Assembly: GCF_018390595.1 (NCBI RefSeq)
Contig: NZ_JAHBAV010000002.1
Span: 1-64,000 of the forward strand
Length of the DNA stretch: 64,000 bases
DNA from: Dietzia massiliensis
GTDB taxonomy: Bacteria > Actinomycetota > Actinomycetes > Mycobacteriales > Mycobacteriaceae
Direction: 5' to 3'
The stretch's first letter is position 1; each line of letters begins with the position of its first letter. The translations under genes were made by a program, and so were the position numbers. Positions 8,865 through 17,534 of the stretch are shown in pieces. The notes under the pieces were generated by a model that worked only from the letters and a program-made list of their open reading frames with translations, did not search any database and had not been told where the DNA came from.

Positions 8865-9998
8865 ATGACCGTCGCCGAAACCCCCACCGACACCGCCACC
8901 GCCTCCGCCATCACGCGCCGGCAGCGGCCGCGGCCGCAGGACTTCATCCGCCGCCACCCGTTGCCGGCGTTCTTCGTCCTCGCCAACCTGCTCAGCTGGA
9001 CCGCGTGGACGCCCTACGTCCTGTCCGAGACCGCGCTCGGCGTCCTGCCCGTCACGCTGAACTCGATCGTCGGCGTCCTCCCGGGCGCGTACCTCGGCCC
9101 GATTTTCTCGGCCTTTCTCGTCACCGCCGTCACCGAGGGGCGGGCCGGGGTGCGCAGCTGGATCGGGCGACTACTGCGCTGGCGGGTCCCGGGGCGGTGG
9201 TACGCGGTGGCGCTGCTCGGGGTGCCGGGCGGGATGCTGCTCACGGGCTTCGCGTTCTCCGGCGGCGAGATCCACGCGCCGTCGCTCACGGCACTGAGCA
9301 TGTACGTGCCGCTCCTGCTCTTCCAGTTCGTCACCACGGGGCTCGCGGAGGAGCCGGGCTGGCGTGACTTCGCGCTTCCCCGGTTGCAGGACCGGTTCAG
9401 CCCGCTGGCCGCGTCGATGATCCTGGGGCCGATCTGGGCGCTGTGGCACGTCCCGCTCTTCTTCACCGAGTGGGGCGGCTATCCAGACGCGAGCTGGACC
9501 CGCGCGACGTCGTTCCTGCTGTTCTGCCTCGGCTTCAACCTGGTCATGACCTGGATCTTCACGAGCGCCGCCGGGAGCAGCCAGGGTCCCGTGGTCGACG
9601 CGCGCACCTGCACGGGCCCCTACGCGCGTACGAGTACCGCGACCATGAAGCCGCTGTCGTCGTCGAAGGGCCGCAGATCCCAGGTCGACCACCGCTGCTC
9701 GACCCGCAGTCCGGCTCGCTCGGCGTCGAGGTCGAACTCCGCCCGCGTCCAGCCGCGGTCGAGCCCGAATCCCACGACGAGCCTGCCGGGTCGTCCGTCG
9801 GTGGACTCCGACGCCGGCGCCAGTCGGGCGGCGAGGTTGGCCAGAACGGCGCCGCGGTCGGCCGGGTCGACAAAGGCGAGGACGTTGCCGGCCGACACGG
9901 CCAGGTCGAAGGGGCCGGCGGCCCAGCCGTCGTCGGCGAGGTCAGCGACCTCCCAGGTGGCGTCGGGGCACTGTTCGCGCGCCCGGTCGACGAGGTAG
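8865..9998 (+). pseudogene. CPBP intramembrane protease, C-terminally truncated
   Basis: The ATG at 8865 has a good Shine-Dalgarno (GGAG, 8 bases away). The first 239 residues are a membrane protein of the CPBP/Abi family with its first three signature motifs: EEPGWR (162-167), the histidine H195 in WALWHVP, and N225 in FNLVMTW. Homology stops at FTSAAGSS, near base 9582. The family's final helix with its conserved His/Asn is missing. The reading frame runs on to a stop at 9996-9998, but that part is the antisense of the methyltransferase gene and is not protease-like. The simplest reading is a deletion that removed the 3' end and brought the neighbouring gene's stop (9620) against the break. 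A truncated product may still be made but should lack part of the active site. Confidence 0.7.
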
Positions 9999-10231
9999 GG
10001 GTCGATGTCGACGCCGGTGACGCGGTGGCCGCGGGCGTGGAGGTAGACGCCCATCCGTCCCTGGCCGCAGCCCACGTCGAGGATGCGCGCGCCGCGCGGC
10101 GCCATGGCGTCGGCGAGCCGCGCCTCGCCGTCGATGTCGACGCCCTCGGCGACCATGTCGTCCCAGCGCCGCGCGTATCGCCGCGAGTGCTCGGGGTCGG
10201 CCTCCACGATCTTCTTCCATGTCTGCGCCAT
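9620..10231 (-). CDS. Class I SAM-dependent methyltransferase
   Basis: A 203-residue Rossmann methyltransferase. Motif I is ILDVGCGQGRMG at 50-61, followed by the acidic end of strand beta-2 (VTGVDIDP) and motif IV-like DLAVSAGNVLAF. The substrate cannot be inferred. The short polypeptide with little N-terminal or C-terminal extension suggests a small molecule. Upstream, CATACT ends seven bases before the ATG and could serve as a -10 for a leaderless message. It is convergent with the truncated CPBP gene. Confidence 0.85.
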   Translation of the reverse strand: MAQTWKKIVEADPEHSRRYARRWDDMVAEGVDIDGEARLADAMAPRGARILDVGCGQGRMGVYLHARGHRVTGVDIDPYLVDRAREQCPDATWEVADLADDGWAAGPFDLAVSAGNVLAFVDPADRGAVLANLAARLAPASESTDGRPGRLVVGFGLDRGWTRAEFDLDAERAGLRVEQRWSTWDLRPFDDDSGFMVAVLVRA

Positions 10232-10320
10232 GCGGTCCAGTATGGCCGCCGCGGTGCGGCGCTGCCGAGGGCGGTGACGACGACGAGGACGTGGTCCGCG
10301 CGGCCGGCGGGCGGGCCGGG

Positions 10321-11343
10321 TCAGGAGCCCAGTCGGCGCAGGAGTCGGAAGGTGGTCATGTCAGCGCCCCTGGTCTGGTTCACGAGGGTGGCCGCCGCGA
10401 CCCCGCCGAGGTGGTCGACGACGGCGATCGACCGGAACCCGCCGGTTCCGCCGTTGTGCCAGAGCACCCCGGATCCGGCCCGGTGCCACCCGAGACCCAT
10501 CTGCGTCGGCCCGCCCGGCGGGGTCGCCTGGGTGAGCCGGATGGCGTCGGCCAGGGCGGTGCGCGACGGGTCGAGCTGCGCGGCGAGGTAGCGCGTGAGG
10601 TCGGCGGCCGTGGAGCGCAGTGCGCCGGCGCCGGGGATGCCGGGCAGGGGCCAGGGGTCGGCCGGGCGCCCGCGGCTGCGGTGACCCACCGCGGAGCGGC
10701 ACCGTTGCTCCTCGGTGAGCAGGTCGTCGGTGGCCGTGTCGGACAATCCGAGCGGCGCGCAGATCCGGTCGCGGACGAGGGTGCCGAAGTCGGTGCCGGT
10801 CGCGGTGGTCAGAGCGATGCCGAGGAGGCCGGCGCCCAGGTTCGAGTACGCCGGCGCGCCCCGCCCCGGGGAGCGGCGGAGCCGGACGCTCCGGAGACCG
10901 TCCAGCACGTCCTGCTCGGTGAGGTCGGCGTACGGGTCCGTGCCGTGGCGCAGGTAGGCCAGGTTCTCCCGCAGGCCGAGGCGGGCGGGCGACCGTGGGA
11001 GCCCGGAGGTGTGGGTCGCCAGGTGCTGGAGCGTGATCTGCTCTCCGTCGCGGCTCGGGACCTCGACCCCGGCGGGGAGCAGCTCGCGGACCGGGGTGTC
11101 GAGCCGCCACCGGCCGCGCACGACGCCGTCCGCGAGCAGCAGCGCGGTGAACGTCTTGGTGATGGAGCCGATCTCGAACAGCGTGTGGGCGTCGGGGGCC
11201 TCTCCCCGACCCGTGTCCCCGCGCGCGGCGACGTGAGTGTCCCCGGGCGGCCCGGCGGCGACGACCACCCCGACCCGCCGGCGTGCCAGCCGCCCCGCCG
11301 CCTGATCGACCTGTCCCGCTATGCCCCGCCCGTCGCTCGTCAC
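10321..11343 (-). CDS. Serine hydrolase, beta-lactamase class C / penicillin-binding-protein family
   Basis: A 340-residue member of the class C beta-lactamase fold. The nucleophile motif S60-I-T-K63, the tyrosine motif Y166-S-N168 and the third motif HNGGTGG near residue 300 are all present in order. There is no signal peptide or membrane segment, so it is predicted to be cytoplasmic. That makes a role as esterase or peptidase more likely than secreted beta-lactamase. GTG at 11343 is the likely start; the gene diverges from the RecQ-type helicase 70 bp away. Confidence 0.88.
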   Translation of the reverse strand: MTSDGRGIAGQVDQAAGRLARRRVGVVVAAGPPGDTHVAARGDTGRGEAPDAHTLFEIGSITKTFTALLLADGVVRGRWRLDTPVRELLPAGVEVPSRDGEQITLQHLATHTSGLPRSPARLGLRENLAYLRHGTDPYADLTEQDVLDGLRSVRLRRSPGRGAPAYSNLGAGLLGIALTTATGTDFGTLVRDRICAPLGLSDTATDDLLTEEQRCRSAVGHRSRGRPADPWPLPGIPGAGALRSTAADLTRYLAAQLDPSRTALADAIRLTQATPPGGPTQMGLGWHRAGSGVLWHNGGTGGFRSIAVVDHLGGVAAATLVNQTRGADMTTFRLLRRLGS

Positions 11344-11413
11344 GGCCCCCAGTTAACGCCGGTCGGGGTCGGCGCCGCACCCTCGTGTCGTAGTGGTGGT
11401 GCACGATGGGCCC

Positions 11414-13591
11414 ATGACCTCGCCGGCGGACCGTCCCCATCCCGACAGCCCGACCGCAGCGGATCCCGCCTCCCTGCGGGCGCGGGCGGACGAACTGCTG
11501 GGGGCCCTGGCGGGGCCGGGCGCCCGGCTGCGCGAGGACCAGTGGACGGCGATCGAGGCGCTGGTGGCCGACCGTCGGCGCGCCCTGGTGGTCCAACGCA
11601 CCGGCTGGGGCAAGTCCGCGGTGTACTTCATCGCCGCGCGGCTGCTCCGCGAGCTCGGTTCCGGTCCCACGGTGATCGTCTCGCCGCTGTTGGCGCTCAT
11701 GCGCAACCAGGTCGAGGCGGCGGCCCGGGCCGGGGTGCGGGCGGCGACCATCAACTCGGCCAACATGACCGAGTGGGACGAGGTGCGCGCGTCCGTCCGG
11801 GCCGGCGAGGTGGACGTGCTGTTGGTGAGCCCCGAGCGGCTGAACAACCCGGATTTCCGGGACACCGTGCTGCCGGCGCTCGCCGCGGACGCCGGTTTGG
11901 TCGTGGTCGACGAGGCCCACTGCGTCTCCGACTGGGGTCACGACTTCCGGCCCGACTACCGCCGGATCCGCACCCTCCTCACCGACCTGCCAGAGGGGGT
12001 GCCGGTCCTGGCCACCACCGCCACGGCCAACGACCGCGTGGTGCGCGACGTCGCCCAACAGCTCGGCGTCGGCGTGAGCGGCCTCGCGGTGCCGTCCCCG
12101 GCCGCCGACGACTCCGCCGCCTCCGACACCCTCGTCCTCCGCGGCGGCCTGGACCGTGAGTCGCTCCGACTGTCGGTGGTCGCGATCGACGACTCCGAGA
12201 CGCGCGCGGCCTGGCTGGTGGAGAACCTCGACTCGCTGCCGGGCAGCGGGATCGTCTACTGCCTCACCGTCGCCGCCGCCGAGGACATGGCCGAGCTGCT
12301 CACCTCGGCCGGACATCGCGTCAGCGCCTACACGGGGCGTACCGACTCCGGCGAGCGGGAGGAACTCGAGCGCGCCCTCCTGGACAACGAGATCAAGGCG
12401 CTGGTCGCCACGTCCGCGCTGGGAATGGGTTTCGACAAGCCCGACCTGGGCTTCGTCGTCCACCTGGGGGCACCGCCCTCCCCAATCTCCTATTACCAGC
12501 AGATCGGCCGCGCCGGGCGCGCGGCCGACAGAGCCGAGGTCGTCCTGCTCCCGGGACCGGAGGACCGCGCGATCTGGAACCACTTCGCGTCGTTGGCGTT
12601 TCCGCCGGAGGACGTCGTCCGTCGGGTTCTCGACGCACTCGAGCCCGACCGTCCGCAGTCGACGCAGGCGCTGGAGCCGGCCGTGGATCTGGGCCGGACG
12701 CGGCTGGAGATGGTGCTCAAGGTGCTCGACGTCGACGGTGCGGTCCAGCGGGTGCGCGGCGGCTGGGTCTCCACCGGGCGGCCGTGGCACTACGATGCCG
12801 AGCGCTACGCGGGTCTGGCGGAGGCTCGGCAGGCCGAGCAGCAGGCGATGATCGCCTACGAGCGCACCGACTCGTGCCGCATGGAGTTCCTGCGCGCGCA
12901 GCTCGACGACCCCACCCTCGACCCGGCGTCGCCCGGGTGCGGCCGCTGTGACAACTGCACCGGCGAGCGCCGCACCACCGACGTCGATTCCGGCGCGCTG
13001 ACCCGGGCGCGCGAGGCGCTGGAGCGGCCCGGTGTGGTGCTTCCGCCCCGCCGGCAGTGGCCCACGGGCCTGGCCAAGCTCGACGTACCGCTCAAGGGCA
13101 AGATCGCCGACGGTCCCGCCGAGGGACGCGCTCTCGCGCGCCTCACCGACCTCGGCCTGGGGCAGAAGCTTCGGGCGCTGCTCGCCGAGCCCGATCAGGA
13201 CGCGCCCGAGTGGCTGGCACGGGCGTGCGTACCGGTCCTGCGGGAGTGGGGCTGGTCCGAGCGGCCCACCGGGGTCGTCGCCCTGGTCACCGGGGAGCAC
13301 CCGCAGCTCGTCGCCAGCCTCGCCGCCGCGCTGGCGCGGATGGGACGTATGGAGCCTCTCGGCGAGCTCACCCGCGACCCGGCGCTGCCGCCGGTGACGG
13401 CGCAGAACTCGGCCTACCGCGTGGCCCAGCTGTGGGGCACGTTCTCCGGCCCGGCCACTGCGCCGGACGGTCCGGTCCTGCTGGTCACCGATGTTCTCGG
13501 CACGGGTTGGACGGTCACCGAGGCGGCCCGGCACCTGCGCTCCTCCGGCGCCTCCGCGGTTCTGCCCCTGGCCGTCGCCGCCGCGGGTTAG
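11414..13591 (+). CDS. RecQ-family ATP-dependent DNA helicase with C-terminal PRTase-like domain
   Basis: A 725-residue superfamily 2 helicase. Walker A is RTGWGKS (62-68), motif II DEAH (166-169) followed by CVSDWGHDFRPDY, and motif VI QQIGRAGRA. A RecQ zinc-binding region has C488, C509, C512 and C515. Instead of an HRDC domain the C-terminus (about 640-725) has the pattern VLLVTDVLGTGWTVTEAA, which resembles the PRPP loop of phosphoribosyltransferases (DDxxxTG) with one acidic residue replaced by Thr. RecQ enzymes unwind forks and recombination intermediates. The role of the extra domain is unknown. The ATG at 11414 is preferred over GTG 11393: CACGAT, a -10-like hexamer, ends six bases before it. 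Confidence 0.9.
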   Translation: MTSPADRPHPDSPTAADPASLRARADELLGALAGPGARLREDQWTAIEALVADRRRALVVQRTGWGKSAVYFIAARLLRELGSGPTVIVSPLLALMRNQVEAAARAGVRAATINSANMTEWDEVRASVRAGEVDVLLVSPERLNNPDFRDTVLPALAADAGLVVVDEAHCVSDWGHDFRPDYRRIRTLLTDLPEGVPVLATTATANDRVVRDVAQQLGVGVSGLAVPSPAADDSAASDTLVLRGGLDRESLRLSVVAIDDSETRAAWLVENLDSLPGSGIVYCLTVAAAEDMAELLTSAGHRVSAYTGRTDSGEREELERALLDNEIKALVATSALGMGFDKPDLGFVVHLGAPPSPISYYQQIGRAGRAADRAEVVLLPGPEDRAIWNHFASLAFPPEDVVRRVLDALEPDRPQSTQALEPAVDLGRTRLEMVLKVLDVDGAVQRVRGGWVSTGRPWHYDAERYAGLAEARQAEQQAMIAYERTDSCRMEFLRAQLDDPTLDPASPGCGRCDNCTGERRTTDVDSGALTRAREALERPGVVLPPRRQWPTGLAKLDVPLKGKIADGPAEGRALARLTDLGLGQKLRALLAEPDQDAPEWLARACVPVLREWGWSERPTGVVALVTGEHPQLVASLAAALARMGRMEPLGELTRDPALPPVTAQNSAYRVAQLWGTFSGPATAPDGPVLLVTDVLGTGWTVTEAARHLRSSGASAVLPLAVAAAG

Positions 13592-13708
13592 GCGACCGCC
13601 GGTGATCGACAGGTGGGCGCCGGCACGGGATCATCGACCCATGGTCACTTTGACGAGACCGTCGCCCACTGCCCGGCCGGGCACCTCCACGACCCGTTCT
13701 GATCGGTC

Positions 13709-14869
13709 ATGAGCGTCCTGACGGTGGTCGCCCTGTCGCTGGGCTTCGTGCTGCTCATCGGCGGCGGTGAAGTACTGGTACGGGGCGCCGGCGGTCTGGC
13801 CGCCGTCCTCGGGATTTCCCCGCTGGTGGTGGGACTCACCGTCGTCGCGTTCGCCACCTCGGCGCCGGAACTCGCGGTGAGCGTCGATGCCGCGCTGAGC
13901 GGATTCCCGGGACTGGCCGTCGGCAACGTCGTGGGCAGCAATATCGCGAACATTCTGCTCATCCTGGGGCTGACCGCGATCGTCGCCCCTCTGGTGGCGA
14001 CGTCCCGGATCGTGCGAGTCGACATCCCCATCATGGTGCTGTTCTCTCTGGTCGTGCTTCTGGTGGCCCTCGACGGCACGATCAGCTTCCTCGACGGTCT
14101 GCTGCTGTTCGCCGGCCTCGTGACCTATACGACCGCGACAATCGTCATCGCGCGCAAACGGGATGGAGACCGCGCCACCGAGGCATTGGACGCCCCGGCC
14201 GGTGACAGCGCGGGCGAGACGACGCCTACCGGCGGCGACGCCTCGCACCCGGTCCTCCTCAACAGCGCTCTCGTGATCGCCGGGGTGGCGCTGCTCGTGA
14301 TCGGGGCACGGCTACTCGTCACCGCGGCCAGTGATCTCGCGTCGGCCTGGGGGATGAGTGACCTGGTCATCGGTCTCACAGTGGTGGCCATCGGCACCTC
14401 CCTCCCGGAACTCGCCACGAGCCTCGTGGCGGCGATCCGCGGCGAACGCGACCTCGCCATCGGCAACATCGTCGGAAGCAACATGTTCAACATCGGCGCG
14501 GTTCTCGGAATGACCTCGCTCATCACGCCGATCGGGGTCGCCCCAGGGGCCATCCGCTTCGACCTGCCGATCATGCTCGCCGTCTCGATGGCTCTGCTCC
14601 CGATCGTCTTCACCGGGATGGCGATCAAGCGGTGGGAGGGATTGCTCTTCGCGGGGTTCTACGCCGCGTACGTCGCCTACGTGGTGCTGCAGGCCGCCGA
14701 CCACGACGCGTTGGATCCGTTCAGCGCAGCCATGCTCTGGTTCGTCATCCCCGTCACCGCGCTGTGGCTGATCGTATTGGCCACCTACGAACTCGGTGTC
14801 CGGCGGGGACGCGGTCAGGCCCGCGGCCGGCCCGTCGCGAGAGACGACGGCGGCCGCGAGGGCGGTTGA
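13709..14869 (+). CDS. Calcium/sodium (cation) antiporter, CaCA superfamily, YrbG-like
   Basis: A 386-residue inner-membrane protein with about ten membrane segments arranged as two inverted halves joined by a hydrophilic loop (about 150-182). Each half carries the alpha-repeat signature: APELAVS with GNVVGSNIAN in the first, and LPELATS with GNIVGSNMFN in the second. These repeats bind cations in Na+/Ca2+ and related exchangers. The gene stands alone. The transported ion and direction cannot be read from sequence. Confidence 0.92.
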   Translation: MSVLTVVALSLGFVLLIGGGEVLVRGAGGLAAVLGISPLVVGLTVVAFATSAPELAVSVDAALSGFPGLAVGNVVGSNIANILLILGLTAIVAPLVATSRIVRVDIPIMVLFSLVVLLVALDGTISFLDGLLLFAGLVTYTTATIVIARKRDGDRATEALDAPAGDSAGETTPTGGDASHPVLLNSALVIAGVALLVIGARLLVTAASDLASAWGMSDLVIGLTVVAIGTSLPELATSLVAAIRGERDLAIGNIVGSNMFNIGAVLGMTSLITPIGVAPGAIRFDLPIMLAVSMALLPIVFTGMAIKRWEGLLFAGFYAAYVAYVVLQAADHDALDPFSAAMLWFVIPVTALWLIVLATYELGVRRGRGQARGRPVARDDGGREGG

Positions 14870-14874
14870 GGGGA

Positions 14875-14895
14875 GGCGGCCCCGCATCGGCCGCC
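14875..14895. terminator. Hairpin between convergent genes
   Basis: GGCGGCC and GGCCGCC pair over a seven-base loop in the 33-bp gap between the antiporter (plus) and the flavoprotein (minus). Its position between two stop codons suggests a bidirectional terminator. Confidence 0.45.
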
Positions 14896-14902
14896 GGACG
14901 GC

Positions 14903-16723
14903 TCAGACCTCCCGCGCCATCGCCCGGCCGGCCTTCATGCCGGAGAAGATGCACCCGCCGAGGAACGTGCCCTCGAGCGAGTTGTAGCCGTGGACGCCGC
15001 CACCACCGAATCCCGCGACCTCGCCCGCCGCGTACAGGCCCGGGAACGGCGCGCCGCCGGGAGTGAGGCACTGGGAGTCGAGCGTCGTCTCGATCCCGCC
15101 GAGCGTCTTGCGCGTCATGAGGTGCACCTTCACCGCGATCAGCGGCCCACCCGAGCCGGCGGCCGAGCCCTTGCCCGGGCCGGAGTCGGCGAGCAGTCGG
15201 TGCGGCTTGGCCAGGCGGGTGAGCTTGTCGGTGAGCACGCGCCGCGAGTTGTGGATCGCCTGCACCTGGGCGTCCTTGGCGAACGGGTTGTCCATCTGCC
15301 CGTCCATCGCCAGGACGAACTCCCGCACCTTCTCCACGTCCAGCTCCGGCTCGCCACCCCGCAGCAGCGAGTTCATGCTGGCGACCATCTCCTCGAGCGT
15401 GTCCGCCACCACCCAGTCGACGCCCTTCTCGGCGAAGTCTGCGATCGACGGGGGAAGGCCGCTGCCCGCCTTGGACGCGAACTTCCGGATGCTCTTGTCG
15501 GTCAGCTCGGGGTTCTGCTCGGAGCCGGAGAGGATGAACTCCTTGCCGGCGATCGCCGAGTCGAGGATGAACCACGAGTAGTCCTGGCCGGCTCGGCGGA
15601 TCGCCTCGATGGACGCCGTGGTGTGGAAGCCCGGGAACAGCGGCACGGGCATCCGGTCGCCGTTCGCGTCGAGCCACAGGGTGGACGGTCCGGGGATGAT
15701 GCGGATCGCGTGGGAGGGCCACACGGGCTCGAAGTGGGCCACGCCCTCGGTGTAATGCCACATGCGGTCCCGGTTGATGAGGTTCACGCCGGACCGCGCG
15801 GAGATCTCCAGCATCCGCCCGTCCACGTGCTCGGGCACACCCACGATGAGGTCCTTCGGCACGTCGCCGAGCCGGTCGGCGGGCCAGTACTTCCGCACCA
15901 GGTCGGGGTTGCCGCCGATCCCGCCGGAGGCCAGCAGCACGGCCTTCGCCCGGAACTCGAACTCCCCGGTCTCCTCCCGGGGGGACGCGACGCCGCGGTC
16001 GTAATCGCAGGGCACGAGCGTCGCACCGCGCACGCCCACGGCGCGGCCGTCTTCCACCACGATCTCGTCCACCCGGTGTCGCACCGCGAAGCGGACCAGG
16101 CCGGCGCGGGCGGCGTCGCGGACGGGTTCCTCGAAGACGCGGACCACCTCGGGCCCGGTCCCCCACGCCACGTGGAAGCGAGGGACGGAGTTGCCGTGCC
16201 CGTTCACGTCGCCGCCACCACGCTCGGCCCAGCCGACGGTGGGGATGATCCGCAGTCCCAGGTCGTGGAGGTACCGACGCTTCTCCCCCGCGGCGAACTC
16301 GACGTACGCACGCGCCCACTGCCGCGGCCAGTGGTCCTCGGGGCGGTCGAACCCGGCCGAGCCGAGCCAGTCCCGCCACGCCAGCTCGAGAGAGTCTTTG
16401 ATGCCGATCCGCCGCTGCTCCGGGGTGTCCACGAGGAACAACCCGCCGAGGGACCAGAACGCCTGCCCGCCGAGGTTCTTCTCGCTCTCCTGGTCCACCA
16501 CGAGCACCTTCTTGCCCGCGCGCGTCGCCTCGTAGGTCGCCACGAGGCCCGCCAGGCCGTGCCCGACCACGATGATGTCCGCGGCGAACCCCGGCTCGGG
16601 CGCGGGCAGCGGTCCGGCGTTGGCGGCGCGCGACGTCGACGGCGGCTGCCACGACGGGTAGACGGGGCGGACGGGCCGGGCCTCGCCTGTGGTGCGTGTG
16701 GAACAGGACGCGGAACTGGTCAT
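14903..16723 (-). CDS. FAD-binding dehydrogenase, fumarate reductase/KstD-like flavoprotein
   Basis: A 606-residue cytoplasmic flavoprotein. The dinucleotide fold starts with DIIVVGHGLAG (49-59), giving GxGxxG, and the C-terminus has the FAD-binding end YAAGEVAGFGGGGVHGYNSLEG. The long middle region matches the FAD-binding dehydrogenase family typified by Rv0785, related to fumarate reductase and 3-ketosteroid dehydrogenase. The substrate is unknown; oxidation of a lipid or steroid-like compound is plausible in actinobacteria but not shown. The ATG at 16723 begins an N-terminal extension of about 45 residues before the fold. CACACT six bases upstream may be a -10 element. It follows the AAA ATPase gene by 17 bases and may be cotranscribed. 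Confidence 0.88.
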   Translation of the reverse strand: MTSSASCSTRTTGEARPVRPVYPSWQPPSTSRAANAGPLPAPEPGFAADIIVVGHGLAGLVATYEATRAGKKVLVVDQESEKNLGGQAFWSLGGLFLVDTPEQRRIGIKDSLELAWRDWLGSAGFDRPEDHWPRQWARAYVEFAAGEKRRYLHDLGLRIIPTVGWAERGGGDVNGHGNSVPRFHVAWGTGPEVVRVFEEPVRDAARAGLVRFAVRHRVDEIVVEDGRAVGVRGATLVPCDYDRGVASPREETGEFEFRAKAVLLASGGIGGNPDLVRKYWPADRLGDVPKDLIVGVPEHVDGRMLEISARSGVNLINRDRMWHYTEGVAHFEPVWPSHAIRIIPGPSTLWLDANGDRMPVPLFPGFHTTASIEAIRRAGQDYSWFILDSAIAGKEFILSGSEQNPELTDKSIRKFASKAGSGLPPSIADFAEKGVDWVVADTLEEMVASMNSLLRGGEPELDVEKVREFVLAMDGQMDNPFAKDAQVQAIHNSRRVLTDKLTRLAKPHRLLADSGPGKGSAAGSGGPLIAVKVHLMTRKTLGGIETTLDSQCLTPGGAPFPGLYAAGEVAGFGGGGVHGYNSLEGTFLGGCIFSGMKAGRAMAREV

Positions 16724-16740
16724 GGGTCCAGTGTGCCCGG

Positions 16741-17511
16741 TCACTCCAGGAGGTGGCGGAGGTATCGCCCGGGTTCGTCGAGGTAGCGCCGGTAGTGGTC
16801 CACCATCGCCAGATCCTCCCATCTCGCCCGGTGCATCCCCTCGTCGGAGAGCTCGTACACCGCGGCGCCGGGGACGGAGGCGAGGATCGGCGAGTGGGTC
16901 GCCATGAGCACCTGCGCGCCGCGCCGGTCGGCCAGCTCGAGCAGCAGCGCCACCAGCCGGAGCTGCGCGTCGAACGACAGGCCCGCCTCCGGCTCGTCCA
17001 GGACGAACAGGCCGCCGCCGTCGAACCGGGAGGTGGTGAGGATGTCCCAGAACGCCTCGCCGTGGCTGCGCGTGTGAAAGTACTCCGTGGGCCCCGAGGT
17101 CTGATCCGCCTGCGAGGACTGTAGGTAGGTGAACATGCCGTGCATGGTCTCGGCGCGCAGGAAGTAACCCCACCGGGACGCGGCTCCCCCGCGGACCAGG
17201 CGCAGGTCCGAGTTCAAGGGTGACTCCGACCGCCACGTCACGTCCCGGCCGTGGACGGACCCGCCCTCGGCGCCGAGACCGAACGCCATGGCGACGGCCT
17301 CGACGATCGTCGACTTGCCGGCGCCGTTCTCACCGACCAGCACGGTGAGATCGTCCAACTCGAGCCCGTCGCGCAGGAGCTGCGCGACCGCCGGGATCGA
17401 GTACGGCCACGGGGACTCCTCCGCCCCGGGCCCGACCACCGCGGCCGCGACCTCGGGGTCGGCGGTCACGCGGACCACGGGGCGCGGGTCCAGGACACGG
17501 TCTCGGCTCAC
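16741..17511 (-). CDS. AAA/ABC-type ATPase, RecF/SMC-like small ATP-binding protein
   Basis: A 256-residue protein with Walker A GENGAGKST (60-68), a Q-loop area, an ABC-like Walker B LFVLDEPEAGLS (about 180) and the switch histidine in LMATHSPIL. This is the compact AAA_15/AAA_21 type predicted to act alone as a stand-alone ATPase or with a nuclease. No nuclease gene is adjacent. It starts at GTG 17511, six bases from the palindromic -10 element shared with the divergent MBL gene, and has no Shine-Dalgarno. Function unknown. Confidence 0.87.
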   Translation of the reverse strand: MSRDRVLDPRPVVRVTADPEVAAAVVGPGAEESPWPYSIPAVAQLLRDGLELDDLTVLVGENGAGKSTIVEAVAMAFGLGAEGGSVHGRDVTWRSESPLNSDLRLVRGGAASRWGYFLRAETMHGMFTYLQSSQADQTSGPTEYFHTRSHGEAFWDILTTSRFDGGGLFVLDEPEAGLSFDAQLRLVALLLELADRRGAQVLMATHSPILASVPGAAVYELSDEGMHRARWEDLAMVDHYRRYLDEPGRYLRHLLE

Positions 17512-17534
17512 GCGGCCACGGTACCGTTGCCCTC
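17512..17534. promoter_or_regulatory. Bidirectional leaderless promoter with palindromic -10
   Basis: The whole space between two divergent start codons is 23 bp. Its centre is the perfect palindrome ACGGTACCGT (17518-17527), which reads TACCGT on both strands. On the plus strand TACCGT ends seven bases before the MBL ATG; on the minus strand it ends six bases before the ATPase GTG. Each therefore fits the -10 hexamer (TAnnnT) of a leaderless gene. The -35 regions would lie inside the opposite gene. Confidence 0.6.

Noticed and set aside
10361-13534. A 1057-codon minus-strand open frame covering the RecQ and serine hydrolase region
   Set aside because: It crosses two real genes in wrong frames and has no motif; an Arg/Pro/Gly-rich shadow.
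13592-13708. TTGACG near 13654 as a -35 for the antiporter
   Set aside because: No -10 at a suitable distance could be found before the ATG at 13709.
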